From positions 21,203 through 34,405 of the forward strand of contig NZ_MWSM01000016.1 of assembly GCF_002087075.1 (NCBI RefSeq): 13,203 nt of DNA, read 5' to 3'. A program made the translations under genes and the position numbers. Numbering within the stretch: the first letter of the stretch is position 1; every line of letters starts with the position of its first letter. The notes beneath the pieces are model-generated. The model ran no database searches, was not told where the DNA came from, and saw nothing but the letters and a program-made list of their open reading frames with translations. Below, piece by piece: positions 7,110-12,954 of the stretch. Source of the stretch: Streptococcus pseudopneumoniae ATCC BAA-960 = CCUG 49455 (GTDB taxonomy: Bacteria > Bacillota > Bacilli > Lactobacillales > Streptococcaceae).

Positions 7110-7319
7110 TTAATTATTGCTAAATTTCAAGTTCAAGTTAGTCATCCAGAAGTCTTCTCTGGGGGACTTGTAGTTCAAGCATTTTTTAGGATAGTTGTTA
7201 ATCCACTTTTCGATGAATGCGACTTCCTTGGTAGTCGTTTTCTTAGTTCCCTTAGGCTTAGGTAACCATCTATGAATGAACTTGTTGTGATTTTTATTAG
7301 ATCCTATAGGGGTGTGCAT
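7110..7319 (-). pseudogene. IS30-family transposase, C-terminal remnant
   Basis: The 69-residue reading frame matches the C-terminal end of IS30-family transposases: GSNKNHN, then PKGTKKTTTKEVAFIEKWINNYPKKCLNYKSPREDFW (by memory of the family). In active enzymes the first motif is G(S/T)NENHN, whose Glu is the third catalytic residue of the DDE triad; here it is Lys. The N-terminal DNA-binding region and the two catalytic Asp residues are absent. A RUP element starts 7 bp beyond the 5' end of the fragment, so the upstream part was lost or displaced before or during that insertion. It cannot be active. Confidence 0.75.
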
Positions 7320-7325
7320 AATAGA

Positions 7326-7432
7326 TATAATAGATTGAAACTAGAATAGTACGCATCTGCTTCTAAAACATTGTTAGAAATCGATTTGACTGTCCCGATC
7401 TATTTGTCCTGTTCTTATTTCATTTTACTATA
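7326..7432 (-). repeat. RUP element (107 bp), intact ends
   Basis: It is exactly 107 bp, the standard RUP length, beginning TATAATAGATTGAAACTAG and ending CATTTTACTATA, with the internal TTCTAAAACATTGTTAGAAA and GATTTGACTGTCCCGATC segments characteristic of pneumococcal RUP. RUPs are non-autonomous elements thought to be moved by the IS630-Spn1 transposase into TA sites. The conventional orientation was assigned from the TATAGTAAAATGAAATAAG end, which here is on the minus strand. Confidence 0.82.
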
Positions 7433-7697
7433 TAATCCTTAGAAAACATATCGGACAAGCGGTTGAATTCCGTTCCGTCCATTAGTAGATAAAGGATTAC
7501 TCCTTCTTGAAATGACAGATGAACTTGTTTCTTATAAAAATGTTGTCTGAAACTATTCGCTTTTTTCCAGAAGTTTTAGAGGAAGAAAACTTTATGAGGA
7601 AAAAGGAGTTACTCAAATAACAATTCAGGATTAAAAATAGACAGTTGAGGAGCGGAAGGTATAAATTAAGTTTGCTACTGTATAATGGATTTATCAC
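7433..7697. other. Gene-poor stretch with a possible decayed coding fragment
   Basis: No intact gene is seen. On the plus strand, MTDELVSYKN (from ATG 7512) and SETIRFFPEVLEEENFMRKK (ending in TAA 7618-7620) look protein-like but lie in different frames joined near 7545, as in a frameshifted pseudogene. I do not recognise the family, and chance is possible. Confidence 0.25.
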
Positions 7698-7851
7698 TAA
7701 TACTCTTCGAAAATCTCTTCAAACCACGTCAGCTTCGCCTTGCCGTAGATATAGTTACTGACTTCGTCAGTTTTATCTGCAACCTCAAAGCTGTACTTTG
7801 AGCAGTCTACGGCTAGCTTCCTAGTTTGCTCTTTGATTTTTATTGAGTATA
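7698..7851 (+). repeat. BOX element, boxA-boxB-boxC, complete
   Basis: A 154-bp element running from TAATACTCTTCGAAAATC (boxA start) through the CGTCAGCTTCGCCTTGCCGTAG core and the boxB segment to the boxC end TTTTTATTGAGTATA. It has a single boxB. The ends are complementary, so the RNA would fold into a long stem. It is the only BOX in the window in this orientation, and it lies about 60 bp upstream of the ABC exporter promoter rather than inside its transcript. Confidence 0.88.
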
Positions 7852-7909
7852 AAAGTGCTCCAGGCCATATTTTACACAGCAATAGTCTTCTAAAAATGGA
7901 CAAAAAACA

Positions 7910-7938
7910 TTGTAAAGGCTATCAAAAAGGAGTATAAT
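7910..7938 (+). promoter_or_regulatory. ABC exporter operon promoter
   Basis: TTGTAA (7910-7915) and a perfect TATAAT (7933-7938) are 17 nt apart, about 28 nt upstream of the ATPase start codon. Transcription would begin near 7945. Confidence 0.7.
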
Positions 7939-7965
7939 GAGTGCAAGAAATTTCGGAGGTGAAAG

Positions 7966-8859
7966 ATGCTAGAAGTAAGAAGTCTAGAGAAAAGTTTTGG
8001 ATCCAAGCAAGTTTTGTTTGGTATTGACTTTCAAGCGCGACCAGGTCGTATTTTGGGACTAGTCGGAAAAAATGGTGCTGGAAAAACAACGATTTTCCAT
8101 AGTATTTTAAAATTCCTAGAATATCAGGGAGAAATCGGTCTGGATGGTCAGGATATTCGTCAGGAGACCTATGCTCGGATTGGTTATCTGCCTGAAGAAC
8201 GCAGTCTCATGCCTAAATTGACAGTTCTTGAACAAGTTCGCTACTTGGCGACTCTAAAAGGCATGGATGCCAAAGAAGTCAAAGAAAAACTCCCTCAATG
8301 GATGAAGAGGTTGGAAGTAAAAGGAAAGCTGACAGATAAAATCAAGAGTCTGTCAAAAGGAAATCAGCAGAAGATTCAGCTCATTATTACTCTGATTCAT
8401 GAACCAGACCTGATTATCTTGGATGAGCCTTTTAGTGGATTGGACCCAGTTAATACAGAATTGCTCAAACAAGTCATTTTTCAGGAAAAAGAGCGCGGAG
8501 CAACCATTATCTTTTCTGACCATGTCATGACCAATGTTGAGGAACTTTGTGACGATATTCTGATGATCCGAGATGGCCGTGTGGTCTTGCACGGACCAGT
8601 TCAGGATGTCCGCAATCAATACGGGAAAACGCGTCTCTTTGTTTCAAGTGAACGAAGCAAGGGAGAATTGGAAAACCTTCCTCATGTCAAACAGGTGAGC
8701 TTGACCAAACAAGGTAGTTGGAAATTGATCTTGGAGGATGAGAGTGCTGGTAGAGAACTCTTCCCAATCTTGACTCAAGGGCAATATATCGCAACCTTTG
8801 ACCAACAAGCGCCAACAATCGATGAAATCTTTAAACTAGAATCAGGGGTGGAAGTATGA
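7966..8859 (+). CDS. ABC transporter ATP-binding protein (ABC-2 exporter type)
   Basis: A 297-residue cytoplasmic ATPase. Walker A is GKNGAGKTT (34-42), the signature LSKGNQQKI (129-137), Walker B LIILDEPFSGLDP with Asp153/Glu154, and the switch His186 in IFSDH. The Q-loop region reads GYLPEERSLMP, the form seen in the DrrA/NatA/YhaQ-like exporters. Residues after about 215 form the variable C-terminal extension of that group. The ATG at 7966 is preceded by GGAGGT (spacing 5). The stop overlaps the permease start (ATGA), so translation is coupled and the two form one transporter. The substrate is unknown; relatives export sodium, peptides or drugs. No immunity or peptide gene is adjacent, so a bacteriocin role is unsupported. 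Confidence 0.92.
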   Translation: MLEVRSLEKSFGSKQVLFGIDFQARPGRILGLVGKNGAGKTTIFHSILKFLEYQGEIGLDGQDIRQETYARIGYLPEERSLMPKLTVLEQVRYLATLKGMDAKEVKEKLPQWMKRLEVKGKLTDKIKSLSKGNQQKIQLIITLIHEPDLIILDEPFSGLDPVNTELLKQVIFQEKERGATIIFSDHVMTNVEELCDDILMIRDGRVVLHGPVQDVRNQYGKTRLFVSSERSKGELENLPHVKQVSLTKQGSWKLILEDESAGRELFPILTQGQYIATFDQQAPTIDEIFKLESGVEV

Positions 8860-10055
8860 GAAATGTGTGGGTTGTAATCAAGGAAACCTATCTTCGACAT
8901 GTCAAATCGTGGAGTTTCTTCTTTATGGTGATTTCACCGTTCCTCTTTTTAGGAATCTCTGGAGGAATTGCGCAGCTCCAAGGTTCTTCTATGGCTAAAA
9001 ATAATAAAGTGGCAGTAGTGACAACAGTGCCATCTGTAGCAGAAGGACTGAAGAATGTAAATGGTGTTAACTTCGACTATAAAGACGAAGCAAGTGCCAA
9101 AGAAGCAATTAAAGAAGAAAAATTAAAAGGTTATTTGACCATTGATCAAGAAGATAGTGTTCTAAAGGCAGTTTATCATGGCGAAACATCGCTTGAAAAT
9201 GGAATTAAATTTGAGGTTACAGGTACACTCAATGAACTGCAAAATCAGCTTAATCGTTCAACTGCTTCCTTGTCTCAAGAGCAGGAAAAACGCTTAGCGC
9301 AGACAATTCAATTCACAGAAAAGATTGATGAAGCCAAGGAAAATAAAAAGTTTATTCAAACAATTGCAGCAGGTGCCTTAGGATTCTTTCTTTATATGAT
9401 TCTGATTACCTATGCGGGTGTAACAGCTCAGGAAGTTGCCAGTGAAAAAGGCACCAAAATTATGGAAGTCGTCTTTTCTAGCATAAGGGCAAGTCACTAT
9501 TTCTATGCGCGGATGATGGCTCTGTTTCTAGTGATTTTAACGCATATTGGGATCTATGTTGTAGGTGGTCTGGCTGCCGTTTTGCTCTTTAAAGATTTGC
9601 CATTCTTGGCTCAGTCTGGTATTTTGGTTCACTTGGGAGATGCTATCTCACTGAATACCTTGCTCTTTATTTTGATTAGTCTTTTCATGTACGTAGTATT
9701 GGCAGCCTTCCTAGGATCTATGGTTTCTCGTCCTGAGGACTCAGGGAAAGCCTTGTCGCCTTTGATGATTTTGATTATGGGTGGTTTTTTTGGAGTGACA
9801 GCTCTAGGTACAGCTGGAGACAATCTCCTCTTGAAGATTGGTTCATATATTCCCTTTATTTCGACCTTCTTTATGCCGTTTCGAACGATTAATGGCTATG
9901 CGGGGGGAGCAGAAGCATGGATTTCACTTGCTATTACAGTGATTTTTGCGGTGGTAGCAACAGGATTTATCGGACGCATGTATGCTAGTCTCGTTCTTCA
10001 AACGGATGATTTAGGGATTTGGAAAACCTTTAAACGTGCCTTATCTTATAAATAG
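8856..10055 (+). CDS. ABC-2 type transporter permease (NatB/YhaP-like)
   Basis: A 399-residue membrane subunit of the ABC exporter. One helix at about 20-38 leads into a large mainly hydrophilic, predicted extracytoplasmic domain (about 45-165), followed by five further hydrophobic segments near 168-190, 218-245, 262-290, 300-320 and 355-378. The motif VASEKGTKIMEVVFSSI after the second helix is typical of the NatB/YhaP branch of ABC-2 permeases. The ATG overlaps the ATPase stop by 4 nt. The gene ends 6 nt before a strong hairpin terminator, so the operon is two genes. Substrate and direction are inferred from the family; export is most likely. Confidence 0.88.
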   Translation: MRNVWVVIKETYLRHVKSWSFFFMVISPFLFLGISGGIAQLQGSSMAKNNKVAVVTTVPSVAEGLKNVNGVNFDYKDEASAKEAIKEEKLKGYLTIDQEDSVLKAVYHGETSLENGIKFEVTGTLNELQNQLNRSTASLSQEQEKRLAQTIQFTEKIDEAKENKKFIQTIAAGALGFFLYMILITYAGVTAQEVASEKGTKIMEVVFSSIRASHYFYARMMALFLVILTHIGIYVVGGLAAVLLFKDLPFLAQSGILVHLGDAISLNTLLFILISLFMYVVLAAFLGSMVSRPEDSGKALSPLMILIMGGFFGVTALGTAGDNLLLKIGSYIPFISTFFMPFRTINGYAGGAEAWISLAITVIFAVVATGFIGRMYASLVLQTDDLGIWKTFKRALSYK

Positions 10056-10060
10056 AAGAG

Positions 10061-10080
10061 CCTCGCGAAAGCGAGGTTTT
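10061..10080 (+). terminator. ABC exporter operon terminator
   Basis: A CCTCGC-GAAA-GCGAGG hairpin (10061-10076) with a GNRA loop, followed by TTTTT. It lies 6 nt after the permease stop. Confidence 0.9.
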
Positions 10081-10155
10081 TAAAGGTGAAAAGGGTGGAA
10101 TCACGAACCTAATTATGTACACATTATGTAAACAGGTTGCTTGAGAACTCAATTG

Positions 10156-10262
10156 TATAGTGAACTGAATCTGGAATAGGATAATATTACTTCTAAAATA
10201 TTCTTATAAATTGATTTGAATTCCAAAACCAGGGTGTTCAATTCTTATTTCCCATCACTTTA
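10156..10262 (-). repeat. RUP element, strongly decayed
   Basis: Alignable over 107 bp with the RUP at 7326-7432: TATAGTGAACTGAATCTGGAATAG corresponds to its start, TTCTAAAATATTCTTATAAA to its centre, and GTTCAATTCTTATTTCCCAT to its end, but with many substitutions and a damaged terminal ACTTTA. It is an old copy unlikely to be mobilised. Confidence 0.6.
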
Positions 10263-10315
10263 TTTATTGATTATGATAGAACTCTTATCGGTCTGTAACA
10301 AAATTTCAATAATAT

Positions 10316-10360
10316 AAAAACGCATCCTATCAGGACTCAACTTGATAGGATGCGTTTTTT
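10316..10360. terminator. Orphan perfect terminator hairpin
   Basis: A 17-bp perfect stem, AAAAACGCATCCTATCA with TGATAGGATGCGTTTTT, around a 10-nt loop, with T or A runs on both sides so it can act in either direction. The nearest upstream gene (the permease) already has a terminator 250 bp before, and no gene ends here, so it is either a leftover of a lost gene or a mobile terminator-like repeat. Confidence 0.75.
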
Positions 10361-10408
10361 GATTGTGAAGACTTTTCATCCAGCCTCTTTATGTGATAAA
10401 GTATCGTT

Positions 10409-10536
10409 AATATTCAATGAAAATCAGACTGGGAAGTTAGCGGAAGGCTCCTCGAAACATAGTTTTGAAGTTGAGGAACTGACCAAGTCAGTAACGTATA
10501 CACACTAAGGACAAGCTGACGTGGTTTGAAGAGTAT
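10409..10536 (-). repeat. BOX element, decayed
   Basis: It begins TAATATTCAATGAAAATC (boxC end) and ends GACGTGGTTTGAAGAGTATA (boxA end), with the middle ACTGACCAAGTCAGTAAC of boxB. Compared with the intact BOX at 10856-11001 it lacks a 12-bp segment next to its boxA end, removed between two GAAGA direct repeats, and carries many substitutions. Confidence 0.7.
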
Positions 10537-10615
10537 AAAAATCTGTTTCGTAAGCATCCAATAATAGGGTGTTTTGATAGTGTCATCATTTGGATAAGCA
10601 TTATAGTATAGTGAT

Positions 10616-10750
10616 ATGAAATCAACTAAACTAAATAAGAAATATAGATTATCAAAACTCTTTGAAAAGATTGCATTAAATCTAAATAACATAGACGTCT
10701 TCAGCGTGTGCTGTCTCATCTTATGCGAAAATCTTATAAGGAGAGTATAG
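10616..10750 (+). CDS. Short ORF of 44 codons, unrecognised, doubtful
   Basis: ATG 10616 to TAG 10748-10750 encodes a basic N-terminal half (MKSTKLNKKYRLSKLF...) and a hydrophobic, cysteine-rich segment (FSVCCLILC). No ribosome binding site is visible. The preceding TATAGTATAGTGATATGAAAT resembles RUP/IS630 ends, so this may be part of a decayed repeat element rather than a gene. I do not recognise the protein. Confidence 0.25.
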   Translation: MKSTKLNKKYRLSKLFEKIALNLNNIDVFSVCCLILCENLIRRV

Positions 10751-10786
10751 AAAATCTCGGTTGTAATCAACTAACTGATTGGAGAA

Positions 10787-10867
10787 ATGTATAAATATGA
10801 GAAGTTAGACCCCCATGTCACTACCATAATGAGATTGCTCGAATTCCTTGCTTTTTATACTCAATGA
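10787..10867 (+). CDS. 26-codon ORF fused into a BOX end, doubtful
   Basis: ATG 10787 is preceded by GGAG at close spacing and starts MYKYEKLDPHVTTIMRLLEF. The frame runs into the boxC end, whose ACTCAATGA supplies the TGA stop. It may be the start of a gene truncated by the BOX insertion. The family is not recognised. Confidence 0.22.
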   Translation: MYKYEKLDPHVTTIMRLLEFLAFYTQ

Positions 10868-11001
10868 AAATCAAAGAGCAAACTAGCCGCAGGCTGCTCA
10901 AAACAGTGTTTTGAGGTTGTGGATAGAACTGACGAAGTCAGTAACCATACCTACGGCAAGGCGACGTTGACGCGGTTTGAAGAGATTTTCGAAGAGTATT
11001 A
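10856..11001 (-). repeat. BOX element, intact, abutting lrgB
   Basis: A 146-bp element from TATACTCAATGAAAATCAAA (boxC end) through AACTGACGAAGTCAGTAACC (boxB) and CTACGGCAAGGCGACGTTGACG (boxA core) to TTTTCGAAGAGTATTA. Read on the minus strand it starts TAATACTC, and that TAA is the lrgB stop codon. It has one boxB copy. Confidence 0.9.
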
Positions 11002-11694
11002 ACTCAATATCAAACTAGCTACGATGGGGCTGACAAAGACATAGAGAATACCAGTGACACCGATAGCCAAATCACCCATGGCTCCTGCTACAGAGCCGTA
11101 TCGGAAGGCTGTTCCTGTTCCAACTGCATGGCCTGTTCCTCCAAGGGAAAGACCAACAGCTACTGGGTCGTCAATTTTCAACCACTTCAAAAGGGTTGGT
11201 CCGATGACACTGGTTAAAATCCCAGTTGCCACGACTACCACCAAGGTCACGGTCGTCAGACCTTGCAATTTTTCTGTGATTCCCACTGCCATGGCGGTTG
11301 TTACTGACTTGGGAAAGAGAGAAATGGCTAGGAAAAAGTCCATACCAAAGATTTTGGCCACAAGGGCTGTGAAAGAGGTATTGACAACTACTGCTAGCAG
11401 ACTACCAAAGAGAATACTCCGAGCATGGTGCTTCATCAAATGAAAACTCTTGTAAAGCGGAATCCCCAAAGCCACTGTCGACGGGACAATCAAGTTGTTC
11501 AGATAAACCCCACTTTGGTAGTAATCTTGATAAGAAATACCCGTCACCTTAAGAAAAATAATGATAAAAATAGCCGACAAAAGCAGGGGCGTTGTCAATG
11601 GATGAGGAAAACGTCTGTAAATCAACATCCCCACTAGATAAGCTAGGATAGACAGGGCAAGCCCAAATAGGGGATTGGAAACAAATTCACTCAT
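10999..11694 (-). CDS. lrgB: LrgB/CidB family membrane protein
   Basis: A 231-residue, very hydrophobic LrgB-family protein with about six to eight membrane segments. Family signatures are seen: NNLIVPSTVALGIPLY, LFPKSVTTAMAVGI, and GGTGHAVGTGTA near the C-terminus. LrgAB/CidAB pairs were described as holin/antiholin-like regulators of murein hydrolase export and autolysis, and related pairs have been linked to pyruvate uptake in streptococci and Bacillus. Its start overlaps the lrgA stop by 4 nt (ATGA), so the two are translationally coupled. The TAA stop coincides with the first three bases of the adjacent BOX. The protein looks full length. No lytSR-type two-component genes lie in the window. 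Confidence 0.9.
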   Translation of the reverse strand: MSEFVSNPLFGLALSILAYLVGMLIYRRFPHPLTTPLLLSAIFIIIFLKVTGISYQDYYQSGVYLNNLIVPSTVALGIPLYKSFHLMKHHARSILFGSLLAVVVNTSFTALVAKIFGMDFFLAISLFPKSVTTAMAVGITEKLQGLTTVTLVVVVATGILTSVIGPTLLKWLKIDDPVAVGLSLGGTGHAVGTGTAFRYGSVAGAMGDLAIGVTGILYVFVSPIVASLILS

Positions 11695-12065
11695 TTGGCA
11701 TCTCCTTTCTCATAATCTCCCTCAAACCGTCGTTTGATAAACTGAACTACCAAGGCTATGAGGATAATATTGACAACTGCTGCAAAAAAGACAATCAAAA
11801 CAATGGGTAGGAGATAGGGAGCAATCACATCAAACTTTTCCATGATTCCTACTGCTGGCGGCAAAAAGAGAATGGTCATATTGGCTAGCAAGAAATTCCC
11901 CACCATGTTGACATGCCTAGTTCTCAACCATTTGAATTGTAGGGATAGAAAGAGAATAATCAAGCCGATAATACTGCCTGGGATGGGCAAATGAAAGAAA
12001 CTGGAAATCCCCTCTCCGATTAGAGAAATCACAAAGAGAATCATTAATTGAACATATAATTTCAT
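11691..12065 (-). CDS. lrgA: LrgA/CidA family holin-like membrane protein
   Basis: A small integral membrane protein of 124 residues with four hydrophobic segments (about 2-20, 25-46, 60-80 and 86-112 counted from the chosen start). The LrgA/CidA motif FHLPIPGSIIGLIILFL is clear, as is FLLANMTILFLPPAVGIM. I chose the ATG at 12065 because GGAG at 12072-12075 lies 6 nt upstream; a GTG at 12077 in the same frame would add four residues but overlaps that site. It is the first gene of the lrgA-lrgB pair and is thought to form a complex with LrgB. No convincing -35/-10 pair is visible upstream. A decayed BOX follows the 5' flank at 12142-12252. Confidence 0.9.
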   Translation of the reverse strand: MKLYVQLMILFVISLIGEGISSFFHLPIPGSIIGLIILFLSLQFKWLRTRHVNMVGNFLLANMTILFLPPAVGIMEKFDVIAPYLLPIVLIVFFAAVVNIILIALVVQFIKRRFEGDYEKGDAK

Positions 12066-12141
12066 CCTAAACTCCACGAAATAGACTTCTTGAATACCAG
12101 TTTACTCTTTTTTCAGAAAATTTCAAGGAAATGAACAAGGG

Positions 12142-12252
12142 ATAATGAAAATTAAAGAACAAACTAGGAAGTCAGCTGCATGTTACTCAAAGTAAAGTGT
12201 TGGGTTTGTAGGTCAAACTGACATAGTTTGAAGCGATTTTCGAAGAATACTA
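12142..12252 (-). repeat. BOX element, decayed and shortened
   Basis: About 111 bp: ATAATGAAAATTAAAGAACA (boxC side), AACTAGGAAG, TTACTCAAAGTAAAGTGTTG (boxC/B part), then AACTGACATAGTTTGAAGCG and ATTTTCGAAGAATACTA (boxA end). Most of boxB and the boxA core are missing. Its outer triplet TAG (minus strand) is the stop of the adjacent ABC fragment. Confidence 0.65.
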
Positions 12253-12550
12253 CTTTTCTCTGCTTAAGTGAATGACTTGGTCGTAGTTTTTTAAGTCCTC
12301 TTCTGTGTAGTGGTGAATGACTTCAATGACCGTTTGAGGTAGGGAGAAGAGCAAGTCGCTAATTTTTCTGCTATTTTCCGAGTCAAGATTGGCCTTAATC
12401 TCATCTGCTAAAATGAGTTGGCTATCATGGTAGAGGGCGCGAGCGATTTCTAGGCGTTGTTTCTCGCCACCAGACAGACTATCATTGCTGAGCGTTCGAT
12501 TTTTCAAATGTTCTCAACCTGTTTTTTTGAGGATATGATTTAGCGTTTGC
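12250..12550 (-). pseudogene. ABC transporter ATPase, C-terminal fragment with internal stop
   Basis: The last 85 codons encode the second half of an ABC ATPase: signature [15 protein letters not shown], Walker B-like [12 protein letters not shown] (the usual P-T after DE replaced by I-K), and the switch His pair in [12 protein letters not shown]. Walker A and everything before the signature are absent. The same frame continues upstream through a TGA at 12514-12516 into QTLNHILKKTG, which fits the family just before the signature, so a nonsense mutation is present in addition to the truncation. It resembles MacB/LolD-like or bacteriocin-export ATPases. It is not functional. Confidence 0.72.
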
Positions 12551-12636
12551 TTTTATCTAAAATACTTCATATAAAAATGTAAATTTTTGGGGGATATACA
12601 ATTAAATGAAAATATCGTAACGACACAGATTGAAAC

Positions 12637-12678
12637 AAAAAGCGAACAAAACAGAATTCATTGTTTCGATTCGCTTTT
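12637..12678 (-). terminator. Terminator of the choline-binding protein gene
   Basis: On the minus strand AAAAGCGAATCGAAACAA pairs imperfectly with TTGTTTTGTTCGCTTTTT around a GAATTC-containing loop and ends in TTTTT, about 90 nt after the stop of the choline-binding protein remnant. Apart from this hairpin I see nothing in 12551-12768. Confidence 0.65.
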
Positions 12679-12768
12679 CGTATTATTATCTAGTTTTTTT
12701 GTAGCTCTGATAACATTTAGTCTGAGCATGTACACTAATAGCTGAAGGAATAAAATGTATACTTTAGA

Positions 12769-12915
12769 TTATTTCCAAGCGCCACCGGTATCTACACAGT
12801 AACCACCAGGTGTATAGGTGTTGTGAAGCATCTTACCAGTTGAAGCAAGGTAATACCAAGATCCGCTATCTTTCACCCAGCCTGTTAACATAGCACCTGA
12901 GTCTTTTAGGTAATA
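12769..12915 (-). pseudogene. Choline-binding protein, C-terminal fragment cut by an IS630 element
   Basis: The minus strand encodes the last ~48 residues of a surface choline-binding protein: YYLKDSGAMLTGWVKDSGSW, then YYLASTGKMLHNTYTPGGYC and the tail VDTGGAWK. The GW...WYYL repeats bind choline on teichoic acids. The frame stays open up to the point where IS630-family DNA begins (TATAGT at 12914), so the gene was interrupted at a TA. The rest of the protein, including its functional domain, lies beyond the window if it survives. Similar tails are found on several pneumococcal Cbp proteins, so I cannot name which one. Confidence 0.78.
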
Positions 12916-12942
12916 TAGTTGCTTAGTTTCAAACAAGCATGT

Positions 12943-12948
12943 TATAAT
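12943..12948 (+). promoter_or_regulatory. IS630 transposase promoter -10
   Basis: A perfect TATAAT at 12943-12948 with a weak TTGCTT 18 nt upstream (12919-12924). The start codon is only 6 nt after it, so transcription would begin at or next to the ATG. Confidence 0.5.
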
Positions 12949-12954
12949 AAAGCT

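Noticed and set aside
7497..7697. Leftward 66-codon open frame
   Set aside because: AT-rich, no ribosome site or recognisable motif; the opposite strand has slightly better, frameshifted coding traces.
7697..7903. Small leftward protein ending KAKLTWFEEIFEEY
   Set aside because: The frame is mostly a translation of the BOX element at 7698-7851; such peptides are BOX artefacts.
7966..10055. Bacteriocin immunity/export cassette
   Set aside because: No leader peptide, processing protease or immunity gene is adjacent; only a generic ABC-2 exporter can be supported.
10414..10770. Leftward 118-codon open frame
   Set aside because: It spans a decayed BOX, has no ribosome site and shows no family motif; it is open by chance.
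11054..11443. Rightward 129-codon open frame inside lrgB
   Set aside because: It is antisense to lrgB, basic and low complexity, without start signals.
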